A stretch of 64,000 nt of DNA from Epiperipatus broadwayi. Its lineage: Eukaryota; Onychophora; Udeonychophora; Euonychophora; Peripatidae. Position numbers and translations under genes: made by a program. A model generated the notes under the pieces. It was not told where the DNA came from, ran no database searches, and saw only the letters and a list, made by a program, of their open reading frames with translations. Shown in pieces: positions 1 through 11,439 of this stretch. The DNA lies in contig JAQFVV010012510.1 of NCBI GenBank assembly GCA_028023455.1, positions 624,001-688,000 on the forward strand. Direction: 5' to 3'. Positions within the stretch are counted from its first letter, which is position 1, and each line of letters opens with the position of its first letter.

Positions 1-35
1 GCAGCTGGCGCTGATCTCTTGACCGCCAATGAATA
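1..35 (-). repeat. tRNA-derived SINE, truncated at window edge
   Basis: The first 35 bases match the tRNA-like 5' end (in reverse complement) of the short SINE seen complete at 5815, 31892 and 54337: a ctgatctcttgaccgccaatg stretch corresponds to the D-arm and acceptor side of those copies. The rest lies outside the window. Confidence 0.55.
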
Positions 36-266
36 CTACACAGAGGCAAAACTTTCCATACAGTAATACCACTCAGTGCAACCCAGAGTAATCAATGGAT
101 GAAGGAAGTTTTGTGCATAAAATTCCTATCTAGTGCCTACTTATCAAATATTTCCAGACTAGTTTTTAGCTTGTGGCTTTCAACAGTGAAAAGTCTTGGA
201 TCTGAGAGATTTTATCACAAACCATACTTCTGGCTTGCATTGAGTAACACTATTGTAGTTTGGATT
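36..266. repeat. family A foldback element, decayed hammerhead
   Basis: The left arm (about 47-212) reads like the other family A copies: aggcaaaact, then cagagtaatcaatggatg, then gtgcataaaat, then gactagttttt. A shorter inverted arm follows at about 211-266. On the minus strand the ribozyme region is decayed: CUGUUGA replaces CUGAUGA and AAAA replaces GAAA, so it should not cleave. Confidence 0.6.
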
Positions 267-1330
267 ATTTTAAATATCTTGATTAGCTTTTTTAGTAAAA
301 AGGTGGATTTGAATATAGTGATGCAATATAGAATCAGTATTCTGTTGCCACATCTCACAAATTAAAAACAAAAGTGTCAACAAAATGATCTAATAATTTT
401 AATTATATTATTTATATATAAGCTATTATTCCACCAAATTCAATGTCTGGATGTAAAACATGAATCTTCTGATGCTGCAATTTAAAGGCAATGGAAATTT
501 TTACATTAAGAATGCTCTGTATCATGGTGGAAATACAATGGTATGTTCATCAGTTTGGTAGATAAAATGATATTAAATCTATCGTTGTCTATGCTGAAAG
601 CATGTAAGAGAATGAAAAATTACAGATATGAAAAAAACAGTATATTTGAAATGAGTTTGTGCAAGGATTTGTGGCAAATTCTTTTTTACAATATACAGAT
701 TATCTGAAAGGTTCGCATCGAAAAAGAATATTTTCATTGGCAGAATTGTGGATGAATACAATGGGAGACTATAATTAGGCAAAATGCCTAAAAATCTTTG
801 GAGAGAGGTTAAACAAAATAATTTCTCTCAAAGTAAATAATGCTTTGAGAAAAACGTGAATGAATTGGGGTTTCATAACTTTTATTTTTCTTTGTTTTCT
901 TCTGAATGTTAGAATTTTTACACTCACTTATAAATAGTTGCTATGGTTATGTAATATGTATAGAGAGAGAACCCTCCCCATAGACATTTATCTAAGTTTT
1001 TCAAATTGTAAAAATCATCTTACACCTATTAATATTTATAATTTTCTTTCTATACATTTATTTTTTATTTATATGTTTGCACGATGGTTATTTTTTCTTA
1101 TTAATATATTCCTTTCTTTGTGCGTTTTTATCAATCTGACTACTTATATGTACTAAATCTATTTAATTCTTATATAGCTTTTTAAATCTAAATCCATATA
1201 TTTATTTGATTACCCATCTGTTTGTCTATGTTTAATTATAAAGGTACTCAAGTACCATTATAAATTTGTCAATCTTTTATATGCGTGTATGTAGTGCAAT
1301 AGAATAATTTGCAGATTTTGGTATGCAAGG
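267..1330. other. AT-rich stretch, nothing recognised
   Basis: Short open frames here have low-complexity Phe/Ile/Leu/Asn composition typical of chance AT-rich ORFs. I see no motif, tRNA or repeat that I recognise. Confidence 0.5.
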
Positions 1331-1354
1331 TCCATGATCGCGTCTCAGCTATGT

Positions 1355-1398
1355 AACTTCCGGTAAACTTTAATAAAATGGAACTTCCGGTAAACTTT
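1355..1398 (+). promoter_or_regulatory. duplicated ETS-like site
   Basis: A 17-base word, aacttccggtaaacttt, occurs twice at 1355-1371 and 1382-1398, a 27-base step. ACTTCCGGT is the classical ETS-family (GABP type) binding core and is often found in tandem near housekeeping promoters. A favourable ATG context (gccatgg) follows at about 1468, but the frame closes after about a dozen codons. This could be a promoter or simply a repeated word inside an old repeat. Confidence 0.25.
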
Positions 1399-1896
1399 CA
1401 ATCAAAATAGCAGCCGATTGTTATCATTAATCTTAAAACTGACGATAAAATAAAAACTACCAGTTGCCATGGCATTGCTTAGATCTGTTTGTTTTTTGTT
1501 TTTTTAATTAAGGAATGATTCTTAAATTACATCAACGAAAGCTGACGGATAGATTTTATGCTATATTCAAAATAACACGTTTCAAAAAAATATATAAAAA
1601 GTTTTTTAAACAGTGAAAGTCGTCTTTAATATTGAAAGATTATTTACTACGCCGTGTAATGTCCTTATGAACAGTTTGAAATTCAGATTTTATTTTTATT
1701 CACAAGATAGCGCTGCTGAAAAAAAAAAGATTGGGGGGGGGGGTGATTTAACATTTTATCTGTGAATGAAATTAAAATACATAGGTGTTAAATCTTTTTA
1801 TTTTTATAAACTGCAAAAGCTTCTAATATTTTATTTATTCACTAGATGTCAGGAGTTCATAGATCATTAATATCTATGCGTACATAGAATTGATTA
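1399..1896. other. AT-rich stretch with an A-run/G-run
   Basis: No gene seen. A run of A (about 1720) passes into a run of eleven G at about 1733-1743, a probable slippage tract. Confidence 0.4.
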
Positions 1897-2136
1897 GTAA
1901 TTTGCGTAAGATTAAAAGAAGAGTAGGAATAGTTGAATTATTACCAAGATTTGACAATAGGTATATCTTAGATAGGACATGTCCTATAAATGAGAGATTG
2001 AAAAAATTGTGTGAGAAAAGTTATATTATGTTTGTGGATGAGTGAGATTTTTTTATTAGTGAGAGGGAGTTATATAATAAAGATGGATTGCATTTAGCAA
2101 AACAAGGAAGTGCAGTTTTAGGAAGTTTGATTTAAA
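1897..2136 (+). pseudogene. SGNH/GDSL-like hydrolase relic of a LINE
   Basis: One frame from 1897 to the TAA at 2134 reads as the C-terminal part of an SGNH hydrolase-like domain. It ends in the typical DGLHLAKQGSAVLG block, whose Asp-x-x-His pair is the catalytic end of that fold. One in-frame TGA (2042-2044) stands where relatives often have Trp, after FVDE, so a single G-to-A change probably made the stop. Esterase domains of this type are known from the first ORF of CR1/L2-type LINEs and also occur ahead of endonuclease-RT ORFs. The endonuclease and RT relics follow at 2340-4566 on the same strand, so I read all of it as one decayed element. Confidence 0.6.
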
Positions 2137-2339
2137 AAGAATATAGGTCGGAGAAACTTATAAAAGTGAGTGGGGTTTTAAATTGCAGTGTTATTAGAAA
2201 AAAGAAAAATGGATGGGATGTAAAAAATAAACAAAGATATAATTATAGATGTGGAGAGGGAATGAGTCTGTAAAATTAATAGCAAGTTATTTATAAACAT
2301 AATGGAGAAGAAAGAGTCAAAAGAATTTATAAAAACGTA

Positions 2340-3010
2340 GTTAGGAAAAAATAAATTGTTAAAATTAGATATTTGAATATGCAAGGTAATAGGAGACCAG
2401 AAAAGTAGCTGGAATTAAACAAAGCAATTAAAAATGAAGAGCTTGAGGTACTAGCAGTAGTGGAAACACATCTAAGAGAAGAAGAACCTATACTGAAAAA
2501 CTTGGTATGGCAGTGTATAAATAGAAATGAAAAAGAAAAAAGGGGTGGTAATGTCAAAAAAATCTTTAAATACTGTTAAATGTCAAGAACATTTGTGGTT
2601 TGAGATAAGATTAGGAAGACAAGAATGGATAGTGTCTACAGAGTATATCGATACTGGAGATAGTCAAGCTATAATGGAGTGTAACAGTAGCATATATGAA
2701 TGCTTTTGAGTTTCAAAAGAAAGGGGAAGAGAATAATGATTATAGGGGATATGAATGGGCATATTGAAGAAATTGATGATGTAGATAACAAGACTGAACA
2801 GATTTTGAAGAATTTTTGTCAGAGAGTGAATTTGAATATTGGAAATTTGTGAAATATTTATGAGGGGCAATACACATGATCTTAAAATAATGTATATCAA
2901 ATAATAGATTATGTAATTGTAGAGAAAGAGGGAATGAATGAAGTAGGGAAAATTAAAGTGATTGATAATGAAGAGTATGTAATAGTGATGATAATTTTTT
3001 TATAATAGAA
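2340..3010 (+). pseudogene. LINE apurinic-type endonuclease relic
   Basis: Broken frames show the order of an APE-type endonuclease from a non-LTR retrotransposon: LEVLAVVETHL (the catalytic-Glu strand), then a W..CINRNEKEKRGG stretch, then LWFEIRLGRQEWIVST, then IIGDMNGHIEE (the GD-x-N-x-H block), then IIDYVIVE near the end. The frame shifts between the first block and the Trp block and again after 2709, and stops interrupt it. The domain cuts target DNA to prime reverse transcription in living relatives; this copy is dead. The RT relic follows. Confidence 0.65.
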
Positions 3011-3679
3011 ATAGTTAGCAATGTGATGGAAAAAAATAATAAAAGTAGTAAGGCCAGTGAAAGATGTGGATGGATAATGAATGATAAGAATAATTTAGAA
3101 GAATATAAAATAAAAATTGAAGAAACCATGGAAGAGTTGGTTGGGGGTGAATATAAGGACTAGTGTGATGAAGTAGAAAAAGTGGCAAATAGAGTTTTAG
3201 GTGAGAATATTTGGAAGAGTAAAAGTAATAGGAAAGTGAGAGTTAGTAAAAGTCTAAAAGAAAGAGAAAAAGCATGCAGAAAATATAAGTGTGCTATTAA
3301 GAACAAAAAAGTGGGGGGGGGGGAATGTTAATGTTAAATGAGAAAAGGGATTTAAAAAAAGAAGTTGGCTAAGATAGATCATTATAGAGAGAAAACTAAA
3401 TTTAATACTAAATTGTTGGAGGATATTAATAAGAGTGGAAGAGATGGGAGTAAAAAAATTTAGAAATACATTAAATGAAGCAATGTAGAAGAGAAAAAAT
3501 AGTATTACTAGATGATGAGGGAATAGAGTGTAGCTCTAGAGAAGAATTAGAGACAATCTTAAATAAGTATGTAATGGAAATAGAAAAGATGTTAGATGTA
3601 AGGACAGAGTGATAACAAACATGAAAGCTTATAGTAATGGAATTATTAGGTTTACATAAAGTGAACTGAACGAAGAAGG

Positions 3680-4566
3680 AAAGAAATTGAAAGTGGAAAG
3701 GCAAGAGGTTTGGATGGATGGGCAGCAGAGATGATAATTAATTTAGGACATAGGGCAAAATTAAACCTATTATCATGTTTTAATAAGATGGCACAGAAGA
3801 GAGATTTTCCAGATAGTTGGAGTAATTTAAGAGTAAGGCTACTATTTAAAGGAAAGGGTAAGGATTATAGAAAGCTAGGCAATAATAGACCAATAGTAAT
3901 AATGTCAGTGTTATCTAAAGTGTTTGCATATATGGTGACTGGAAGAGTCACAAAATGGATGGAAAAAAATAATATAGTGGGAGAAATACATGGAGATTTT
4001 CGATCAGATAGGTATGTAGAAGATAGTTTATTTGTAGTCACAAAACTTACAGATATGAGTAGAAATACAGATAGACAGTTGTATATGGTTTTTATAAATA
4101 TAGAGAAGACATATGATAGAGTAAATAGACATAGATTATGAATATGTTGAGTAAATTTAGAAATGGATGGAGCTTTAATGGATATTATTAAGAGATTATA
4201 TGAAAATAATTGCTATATGCACTAATTAGGAATATAGAATCAGTTAAAGCTAAAAATAGAATGAGACTAAGACAAGGATGCCCTATGGCATTTATTTTGT
4301 TTTTGTTGTATTTCAGAGAAATGAGGAGAGCAATAGAAAGATTAGGAAGAGGGGTAGAGATATCATTAGTAGGTGGCAAAGGGCTATATACATTATCAGG
4401 TCTTTTATTTGCAGATGATGTCTTCTTGTGCACAGAAAGAAGGGCAGATATGAAGTTATGCTGAGGATATGCACAAGGGTGGGTAAAGAGATGGGGATTA
4501 AATTTAGTGAAGAAAAATCAAAAGTAATGATAATTAATACTGGGGAAAGTGAAGACAAAAGTGAAT
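3680..4566 (+). pseudogene. LINE reverse transcriptase relic
   Basis: The frame at 3710-4141 carries RT fingers and palm motifs: LLFKGKGKDYRKLGNNRPI, SVLSKVFAYMVTGRV, a degraded GFR block and FINIEKTYDRVNRHRL. The last is motif A, normally F-I-D-x-E-K-A-Y-D, so the first catalytic Asp is Asn here. After a stop, 4210-4464 gives RLRQGCPMAFILF (motif B) and LLFADDVFL (the catalytic Asp pair, intact). A stop follows and the frame then decays through GWVKRWGLNL to about 4566, where the similarity ends. The element is non-functional. The clade is uncertain: RQGCP is not the CR1/Jockey form, although the SGNH domain upstream would suggest CR1/L2. Confidence 0.8.
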
Positions 4567-5171
4567 AGGTATTAAATTACATGCTTATATATAGTCTCGC
4601 ATATTAAATGAGCAACATTTTGCTCTAGTGATTATTAAAAGGCATGATGAACAGAACCATAATTTAGGAATCTCTCATTACACATTAGTAGTGCTAAGCA
4701 CAAACTTTAGATCTTTTTTTATTCATAATTTAATAGCTTCCAAGGTCCATGTAAAACAAATCGTATTTTAAAAGCATGCAATATTTTTAATATATAGTTA
4801 TTTAAAGTTTTATACAACAGAACAGAGCTTGCTGTAGACTTATTATAAAATTGTAACTCAATTTTAAGATATTATTCTCTTTGAAATAAGTTGTGAAAAC
4901 TTTTTTTATGTTCTTAGAATCAGTATACAAGTTTATAGAAGAATTGGATAAATTTAGGCCAACTACGACTGATGAGAAAAGGACAGTTTTCTATTATTTT
5001 CTATTCTATTTATTAGAATAGGCTCAGCAAATCTAATCAATAATATTATATTTTTATTACATCTTGGATGTATAAATCATGTAATTATTATTATGTAATT
5101 TCCAAATATTGTTGCTTTCATTTGATTTCTCTTCATATTATTTCATTTTGTATAATGAATCTCAAATGTTA
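4567..5171. other. AT-rich stretch, nothing recognised
   Basis: No coding signal, RNA gene or repeat that I could identify. Confidence 0.4.
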
Positions 5172-5346
5172 AACCACTAAATATCACATGATCACTATCT
5201 CATACTAGCACATAATTGTTATTAAACAAGGCAAAACTCCATACAGTAGTGCCACCATGTGACAACCAGAGTAATTCTGTCATCCATTGATTACTCTGGT
5301 TGGCACAGGGTGGCACTACTGTATGAAGAGTTTTGCCTTGTTTAAT
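5172..5346. repeat. family A short hairpin
   Basis: Starts with the family A left end (accactaaatatcacatgat). Then two inverted arms, about 5225-5280 and 5285-5346, meet at a short loop: aggcaaaactccatacagta is mirrored by tactgtatgaagagttttgcc. This is a deletion form lacking the ribozyme core. Confidence 0.7.
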
Positions 5347-5814
5347 CTCTAATGTTTCAAGATTGTTCAAAGGGGTAAATCATGAGAACACATTTATTTC
5401 CTTACCATTGGTGAATTCTGCATCATACTACAATTGTATCTCTGTTTTGAGGGCAGTACACTAATACTCATCTAGCCAGTCTCGAAGTTAGAGCTTATCT
5501 AAGACTACATATCTATATAATGAACAATAATTTCAATACACTAAGAACAAGATGAACCAAAAAGACCTTACATTAGTATATAACTCCTTAGTTATACAAT
5601 TATTCTACCAAAATTCAAATCGCAAATCATGAATTAGGTAAATGACCGTCTGTAACCATTATACTGCAACGCCCTTTTATGAAAAATTATTTCTAATGAT
5701 GCTTGATATAATTTAACGTTTTTTTTTCCTAATGAAATATTATCACAAACAATATACAATATGTAACCTGAACATTATTAGAAGTCATGAACAATTTTTT
5801 TAAAAAAAAAAGTG
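5347..5814. other. AT-rich stretch, nothing recognised
   Basis: No gene or repeat recognised. Confidence 0.4.
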
Positions 5815-5910
5815 TCATAGCATCGGCCGGGACGCGAACCTGCAACCTGGGCAACTGCCTGCAAGTGCAAGGCAGTCACGCTAACCTCTCAACCACCAAT
5901 GCAATTTTGA
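5815..5910 (-). repeat. short tRNA-derived SINE
   Basis: Read on the minus strand this is almost a whole class II (Leu/Ser-like) tRNA. The acceptor strands GCATTGG and CCGATGC pair over 7 bp. An A-box-like GGTTGAGAGG, a long variable region and a B box, GGTTCGCGTCC, follow in order. A short tail (gctatgacac) and an A-rich stretch (the T/A run at about 5795-5812) come after. Pol III would transcribe such a unit, and LINE machinery would mobilise it. Confidence 0.8.
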
Positions 5911-6422
5911 TTTAAAAATTTTAGTTTTGTCAATCTAATATTCGCTTTTCCACGTTTCATGAGCTTTATTTTTATCAATGTCAAATATTTACAATAAGCA
6001 GAAGTTTAAATTGGTCTTTTTAAATTGTAATCATTTCTTTTAGTTCCATCTACAGTGCACATATTAAATGTTTTCTTCTCTTTCTTTTTTTTTTAATAAG
6101 ATGCATAATTCAAGCAGAAAGTAAGCATTTTCTTCATATTTTTATTTTTAAAAAAAATAGTTACATTTTTTGAATAACATACTTGTGATAATTATTATTA
6201 CACTTTTTTCATATGCAGGCATCTAACGAAATGAACATAACATCAGACTCAAGTCCCAGAAACCAAATCTCTAAATGAATATGTGTATATAAATATTAAA
6301 TGCCAAAATCTATGCTAAAAATATTAATTAAACTACACTAACTACTTAACTTTAAATTATCACTTAGAAATTTAATATTAAGTTGCTTGTGTAATTATAT
6401 ACATTCATTGATATATATATAT
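5911..6422. other. AT-rich flank of the LTR element
   Basis: No gene seen. It ends in a TA-rich run (about 6411-6422) directly before the 5' repeat of the large LTR element; the last four bases, atat, could be its target duplication. Confidence 0.4.
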
Positions 6423-9400
6423 TGAAACGGTCAGTTTCATCCATCTGCTCGTTTCACTTATTTTACTCACACATCTATATATATGCCAGGTTTAAACCCT
6501 CCCAGAGTACCCATCTGAATAACATTAAATTACTATATATGCAGAATCACGTATATATGTATATATGCGAGCAGTATGTCTGTAATTTAATTGAATATGT
6601 ATAGATTACAGATATGTATCAATTTTATAAATATTTCTAATTTAGGAAATATTTTAGTCCAAATTATTTATATTAATGGTATATATATTGCAGATATGTA
6701 TATTCATTTTATAGATATTTCTAGTTTAAGAAATATTTTAGTTGAATTAGTTAGCAACTTTATTGTTGTATTATTGAAATCGCGTACACATATTTCCTGT
6801 TATTTTGCATTTATTCAGCCACATATGGTTATAAAATGCTTTCTGCTAATTACAAAGGTATTTGTGTCAAAATAACATTCGATTTTGTAAACAGATTTAA
6901 TGTAGGTCATGCATTTAGTCCTAAAATAGTCCTAAAATAGAGTGGATGTTGTTTGAAATATAAAATGTTGACCACAAAATACGCAGGAAAACAGAATCTA
7001 AATTACTTTGTTATCACTAAAATTGTTTTTTCTAAATAAATAAATGAGTTTTTCTACCAGTGGTAATTACTAAATGTTTTGCTAAAATAATTAAATGGAT
7101 TTTTCAGCTATGTAAAAAAATAACAGGTGGACAGAGTTAAAAAGGTATAAATACTTAAAGTTTTATTAACAAAGAGCAGATCATATATATATTAAGTGAA
7201 CTGTAAGCCGAATCCATGTCGGTTTCACCTTAAAATGATTGAGTAGGAAGGCGACAGATCATCTCTAGGCCCTTAGCCGGGGAATGGAGAACTTTGGTCC
7301 AATGAAACCTAATGCCATCACCAGCAAAAGTAGCCCATGGAAAAATCTCTGTTAACTGTGCATCATCATCGTCAACTTATTATCGTCCCAAGTGTTTCAA
7401 AACTAGCTGCAATGGAAACAACTAAATGGTAAAATTTTCTCAGAGCTCCGTTTATAAACTGTGACTTTCGTTTCTCTCTTTTAAAAGCTAGCTATTCACT
7501 AAATCTGCCTCCCCAAACACCTTTACTAAAATCTACAAAGAAGATTGTTAAATGCTAAGTCTTGCCTGATTGTAAAATGCTAAATCTTGTCTGATTGCAA
7601 AACTTGAATTCTCTTTTATATTATAAAACTTGAATTCTCTTTTAAAATGTAAAACTCTTAATAATCTATTTTAAATGTATAATTTTTTGCGGTCTTTTAT
7701 GCCTATTTCTAAATCTATTCAATTTATTTTATGATTTTATCATTTTAATATAATATGTGTATTTAGTATGCCAAATGACTCGAAACTGCAAGTATTTATA
7801 AATATCATTTTAGCTTATCGATTTGTGAAAATAATTTCAAATCTTCACTATAATTTAATATTAAATAATTGAATTATTATTCTTCATTCTCACTTGCTGT
7901 TTCTAGATCATATTATGTTACTGATTAAGTTTTGGGTATCAATATTACAATAATCAGTTATCTAGTTATTTTATGTAGTTTGCTTAATTTTAGCTATGAA
8001 TTATAACTATTTATATATATAACTCGTATATCATTGGAACTAGCCACAGAAATATTCTCAAAGCATATTTTAATATTTTATTCATAATTACCCCACAAAT
8101 ATGCTTTATCCTCCTTAGATTTATATATGTTGAGACGCAGGCGATAATATTAAACTAGGTTACTAATTAATTTAGTCCCTTAATAGTATATTTAAAATAC
8201 TAAATTTGAGAACTGGATTATATAGATATACAAATATACACTATCTAATTTTAAGGCACGATAATGTAATGTTACGCAATTGCATTATATATATGTATAA
8301 GTTGCGGATGTGTCCTTACAAAGTACGCAATGTACACTTATCAGCTTGCTGCATGATTCTCGATGACGTGCTGGTGGAGGTCACTCTCATCCACTTTAGT
8401 TCAGGTTCAAGCACACTTTTAGAAACTAGGGCACAAGAACCTAGATGATTCATAATGTTTATCCGACTACCTGAATGACTAATGTTTTTATTCGTGGCAA
8501 GTTGAGCGGTCTTAGGGCAAACTGAGTCTTTGGAGACTGAAGCCCATGAATAATGACCCATTCACACCCTTTTGCTTAATTAATATTTTAATATGTACCA
8601 TAGAGGATATAGGTAAACCTATCATAACCAGTTTTCTCTCCCTTCTATATTAAACACTTATCTAGCATTAGTGTACATCCTAATCTAGGTTAACATGCTA
8701 ACCTGCATATCTCAGCCTAATTACATGCTCGATTTAACTTTGTATTAAATAGATGCCATAGGAGCATTATGATAGTTAGTTATATAACTTTGGCTATAAA
8801 GTTCCGCATGATCTAGCAGACTACAAAAGAGCTAGAAATTTAGCATATTAATTAATATAGGCATGAAATTCCAATACCACGCTACACATTATTAAACGCT
8901 TATAATGAGATATATAACATGAATCTCAGCAGTTATCTAATGCCTGCAAGTGTTATATCTCATGCTCCCATCATATAATTTGGTATGTTTTGATTTATTG
9001 TTTGCTATTGTCTTATTAAAATAATATTTAAAATTATAACTCGTTTGCATATTTTATTGTCCGTGAATTCATTTTGTCCAACTCTATATTTAATTGCACA
9101 TACACTATTTCATATATATGTAGATCAATCTGTTAAGTTCTATAATTAATTACTTAGCCTTATGTATATATATCTGACCAAATCAGTGATAAATTAGTTA
9201 AATTATGAGTCTCTTGTTCTACCGGGAGTGACTGCTGGACCAAGAGTGAATTGATTGTCTGTGTACATTGAGGAATGTCATCCATAGGGTAGTAAATCAT
9301 TGAGCAGAGGTGAAAGTATTGAATGTTGGTCGGATTCTGGATCACAGCATCTGGATTTGATCAGCTTTAGTGTATTTTGCCTATGTTCTAGATTTTGTTA

Positions 9401-9427
9401 CGTGGAGGGACAATTCTTACCATTACA
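6423..9427 (+). mobile_element. 5' long direct repeat (LTR) of a ~10-kb element
   Basis: This block is repeated in the same orientation at 13428-16477 with small indels and scattered substitutions. Both copies begin TGAAA and end CATTACA, the TG...CA form of LTR ends. At about 3 kb it is far longer than ordinary LTRs. A small frame at 8206-8448 is present in both copies (15251-15499) but has no recognisable domain and may be chance. Confidence 0.75.
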
Positions 9428-10960
9428 TAGGGTTTTTTTTTCCGGGTTCTGATCGCCCAACTGGGGCAGTTACTTAGTTACACAACCCTGAGCAAACCAT
9501 GAATGAATCTGGCATGAGAGAGGGAAAATGCATATGTAGATTTTTTTTCCTCCGGATTCTGACGTACCAACTAGGGCATTCGAATATAAACCCATGTACC
9601 TGAGAGGGGATGTTGATGTGGGTATGTTCCCAATCACTTGTTGTATGTGTGTAATTTTTTTTTCTGGGTTCTGACCACCCAAACTTTTTTGAGTCTATTC
9701 TATTACTCCCATGATCATGAGCACGTTAGCTAGATATGTGTATGTGAAATTTTTCTACCTGAACCAAATATATGAAGAGAGAAGAGATGTGCATATATGT
9801 GTGTATAATTTTTTTTTGTCCAAGTTCTGACGCTGTAAATTAGGAATTTCGAATAGTATACACACACTCCCTTTGATTGATATATGTATAGATTTTTTTT
9901 CTCTCCAGGTTCTAAGATTTCAATTGTATAAATCACACATATATCCTGAGTAAAATATTTTTTTTCCCCGAATTCAGGTTACAAAGTAGAATAAATTTTA
10001 AAAGCTTCTTTTTTTTAAATCTCTCAAAATATATATATATTAATTTTTCATTTTTGCTCGATTCGTTAATTATTTCCATAACACTAAATTGAATGCATTT
10101 GGGCAGAGAGAAGGATAGGTGGAAGGGGATAAATATATATGTGTACTAAATTTTCCAAAAAATATATTTATTGATTTTTTTTTTCCTGAGTTTTTAACGC
10201 AACAAATATGGATTTTATAATGTAAACACGCAGATACCTAAATGATAATTTCGGTTTAAAAAAAGTATAGCAGAAAAGAGTTTTATATATATATATATAT
10301 GGGATGTATAAAGTTTATATATATATGTGATATAAATTTTTTAAACACGATTCCGGATATCCAAGCATGAGGTCCTCGATCTAGTTCACACACTGAATAC
10401 GTGTGAATGTGTATGCATAACTATGTATATATTGACATTAAGGCATGTAAAAAATTTTCGTCCAGGTTTGAATACTTTATTGGCAAATAGTAGTTTATTT
10501 CATACACTGAGTTGGTCCATATCTTCTCACTCTGTGTCAGTAAATATGTATATACGAAATTTTTCCATATTTTTTTTTTATTTTATTTATATGCCATAAC
10601 TTCTGTTATCAAGGTATGTTGTATGTATGTTTATAATATATTGACACAGGATGTATCATGTATTAATAAAAATGTTTTTTGTTTGGGTTCAAACTTTGTC
10701 AAATTGCCAATCCCATTAGTCAAAAGTTAAAATTATGAAATAATATGGGGATATAAAATATTTTTCTCCCATACTATATATATGTAAAATATTTTTGTTA
10801 TTGGCATATACTGGAGAGAGAGGCCAAATGATTTTTTTTGTTCTCTTTTTCTGGCACAGAGTAGATATATACACATGGGGCTATTGAAATGAAATACTTC
10901 ATTATTATTAGAGTGGTCTAATAAGCAACTAAAATTTTTTTTTGGTATATGATGTGCATA
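9428..10960 (+). repeat. periodic poly-T modules in LTR-element interior
   Basis: A run of 7-10 T followed by a ccgggttctgac-like word recurs at about 9430, 9540, 9655, 9807, 9893, 9957 and 10172. More decayed copies follow at about 10340, 10450, 10560, 10670, 10830 and 10935. The common step is roughly 110 bases. Between them are words such as cccaactagggca and tatatgtgtataa. It is an old diverged tandem repeat directly downstream of the 5' LTR, where leader or packaging sequence would lie. Function unknown. Confidence 0.55.
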
Positions 10961-11439
10961 AGCTTAATGTTACTTGCTCACTGATGACTGGAGCTCAGAG
11001 AAGACCATATGTCTCTCATTATAAATGTTGTCATCAGGAGTGAGAAAAGCATATTAATAACAAGGGAAATCTAATGTTTTTGTAATATTTTGAAATGTTT
11101 GAAAGAGTTGGATACAGACAATGAAATGAGTTGGGCAAGATTCATAAACTATGTTATTGTATGGGTACTCAAATAAAAATAAAACTGGCATAGTAATGAT
11201 AATAATGATATTAAACACAATAAAAGAGACGGGCATTTGGTAAGAATAAATTTTGTTTTAATAAATATCGATTCATGAATTTTATATAACTTATATTTTA
11301 AATTTCTAGTATTATGGTTCATGAACTATATCTATATTAGGCAGAAAATTTAATAAATATATTGGGTGTAGCTATCGTAATTTGTAGCTATCGTAATTTG
11401 ACTAAATTATTTTATAAGTTAAGTATGGCACTATATATA

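Noticed and set aside
5815-5910. Possible functional tRNA-Leu/Ser gene
   Set aside because: Several dispersed diverged copies with A-rich tails and target duplications show it is a SINE, not a tRNA gene.
8206-8448. 80-codon frame conserved in both 3-kb repeats
   Set aside because: The repeats are similar throughout, so frame conservation adds no evidence of coding; no motif found.
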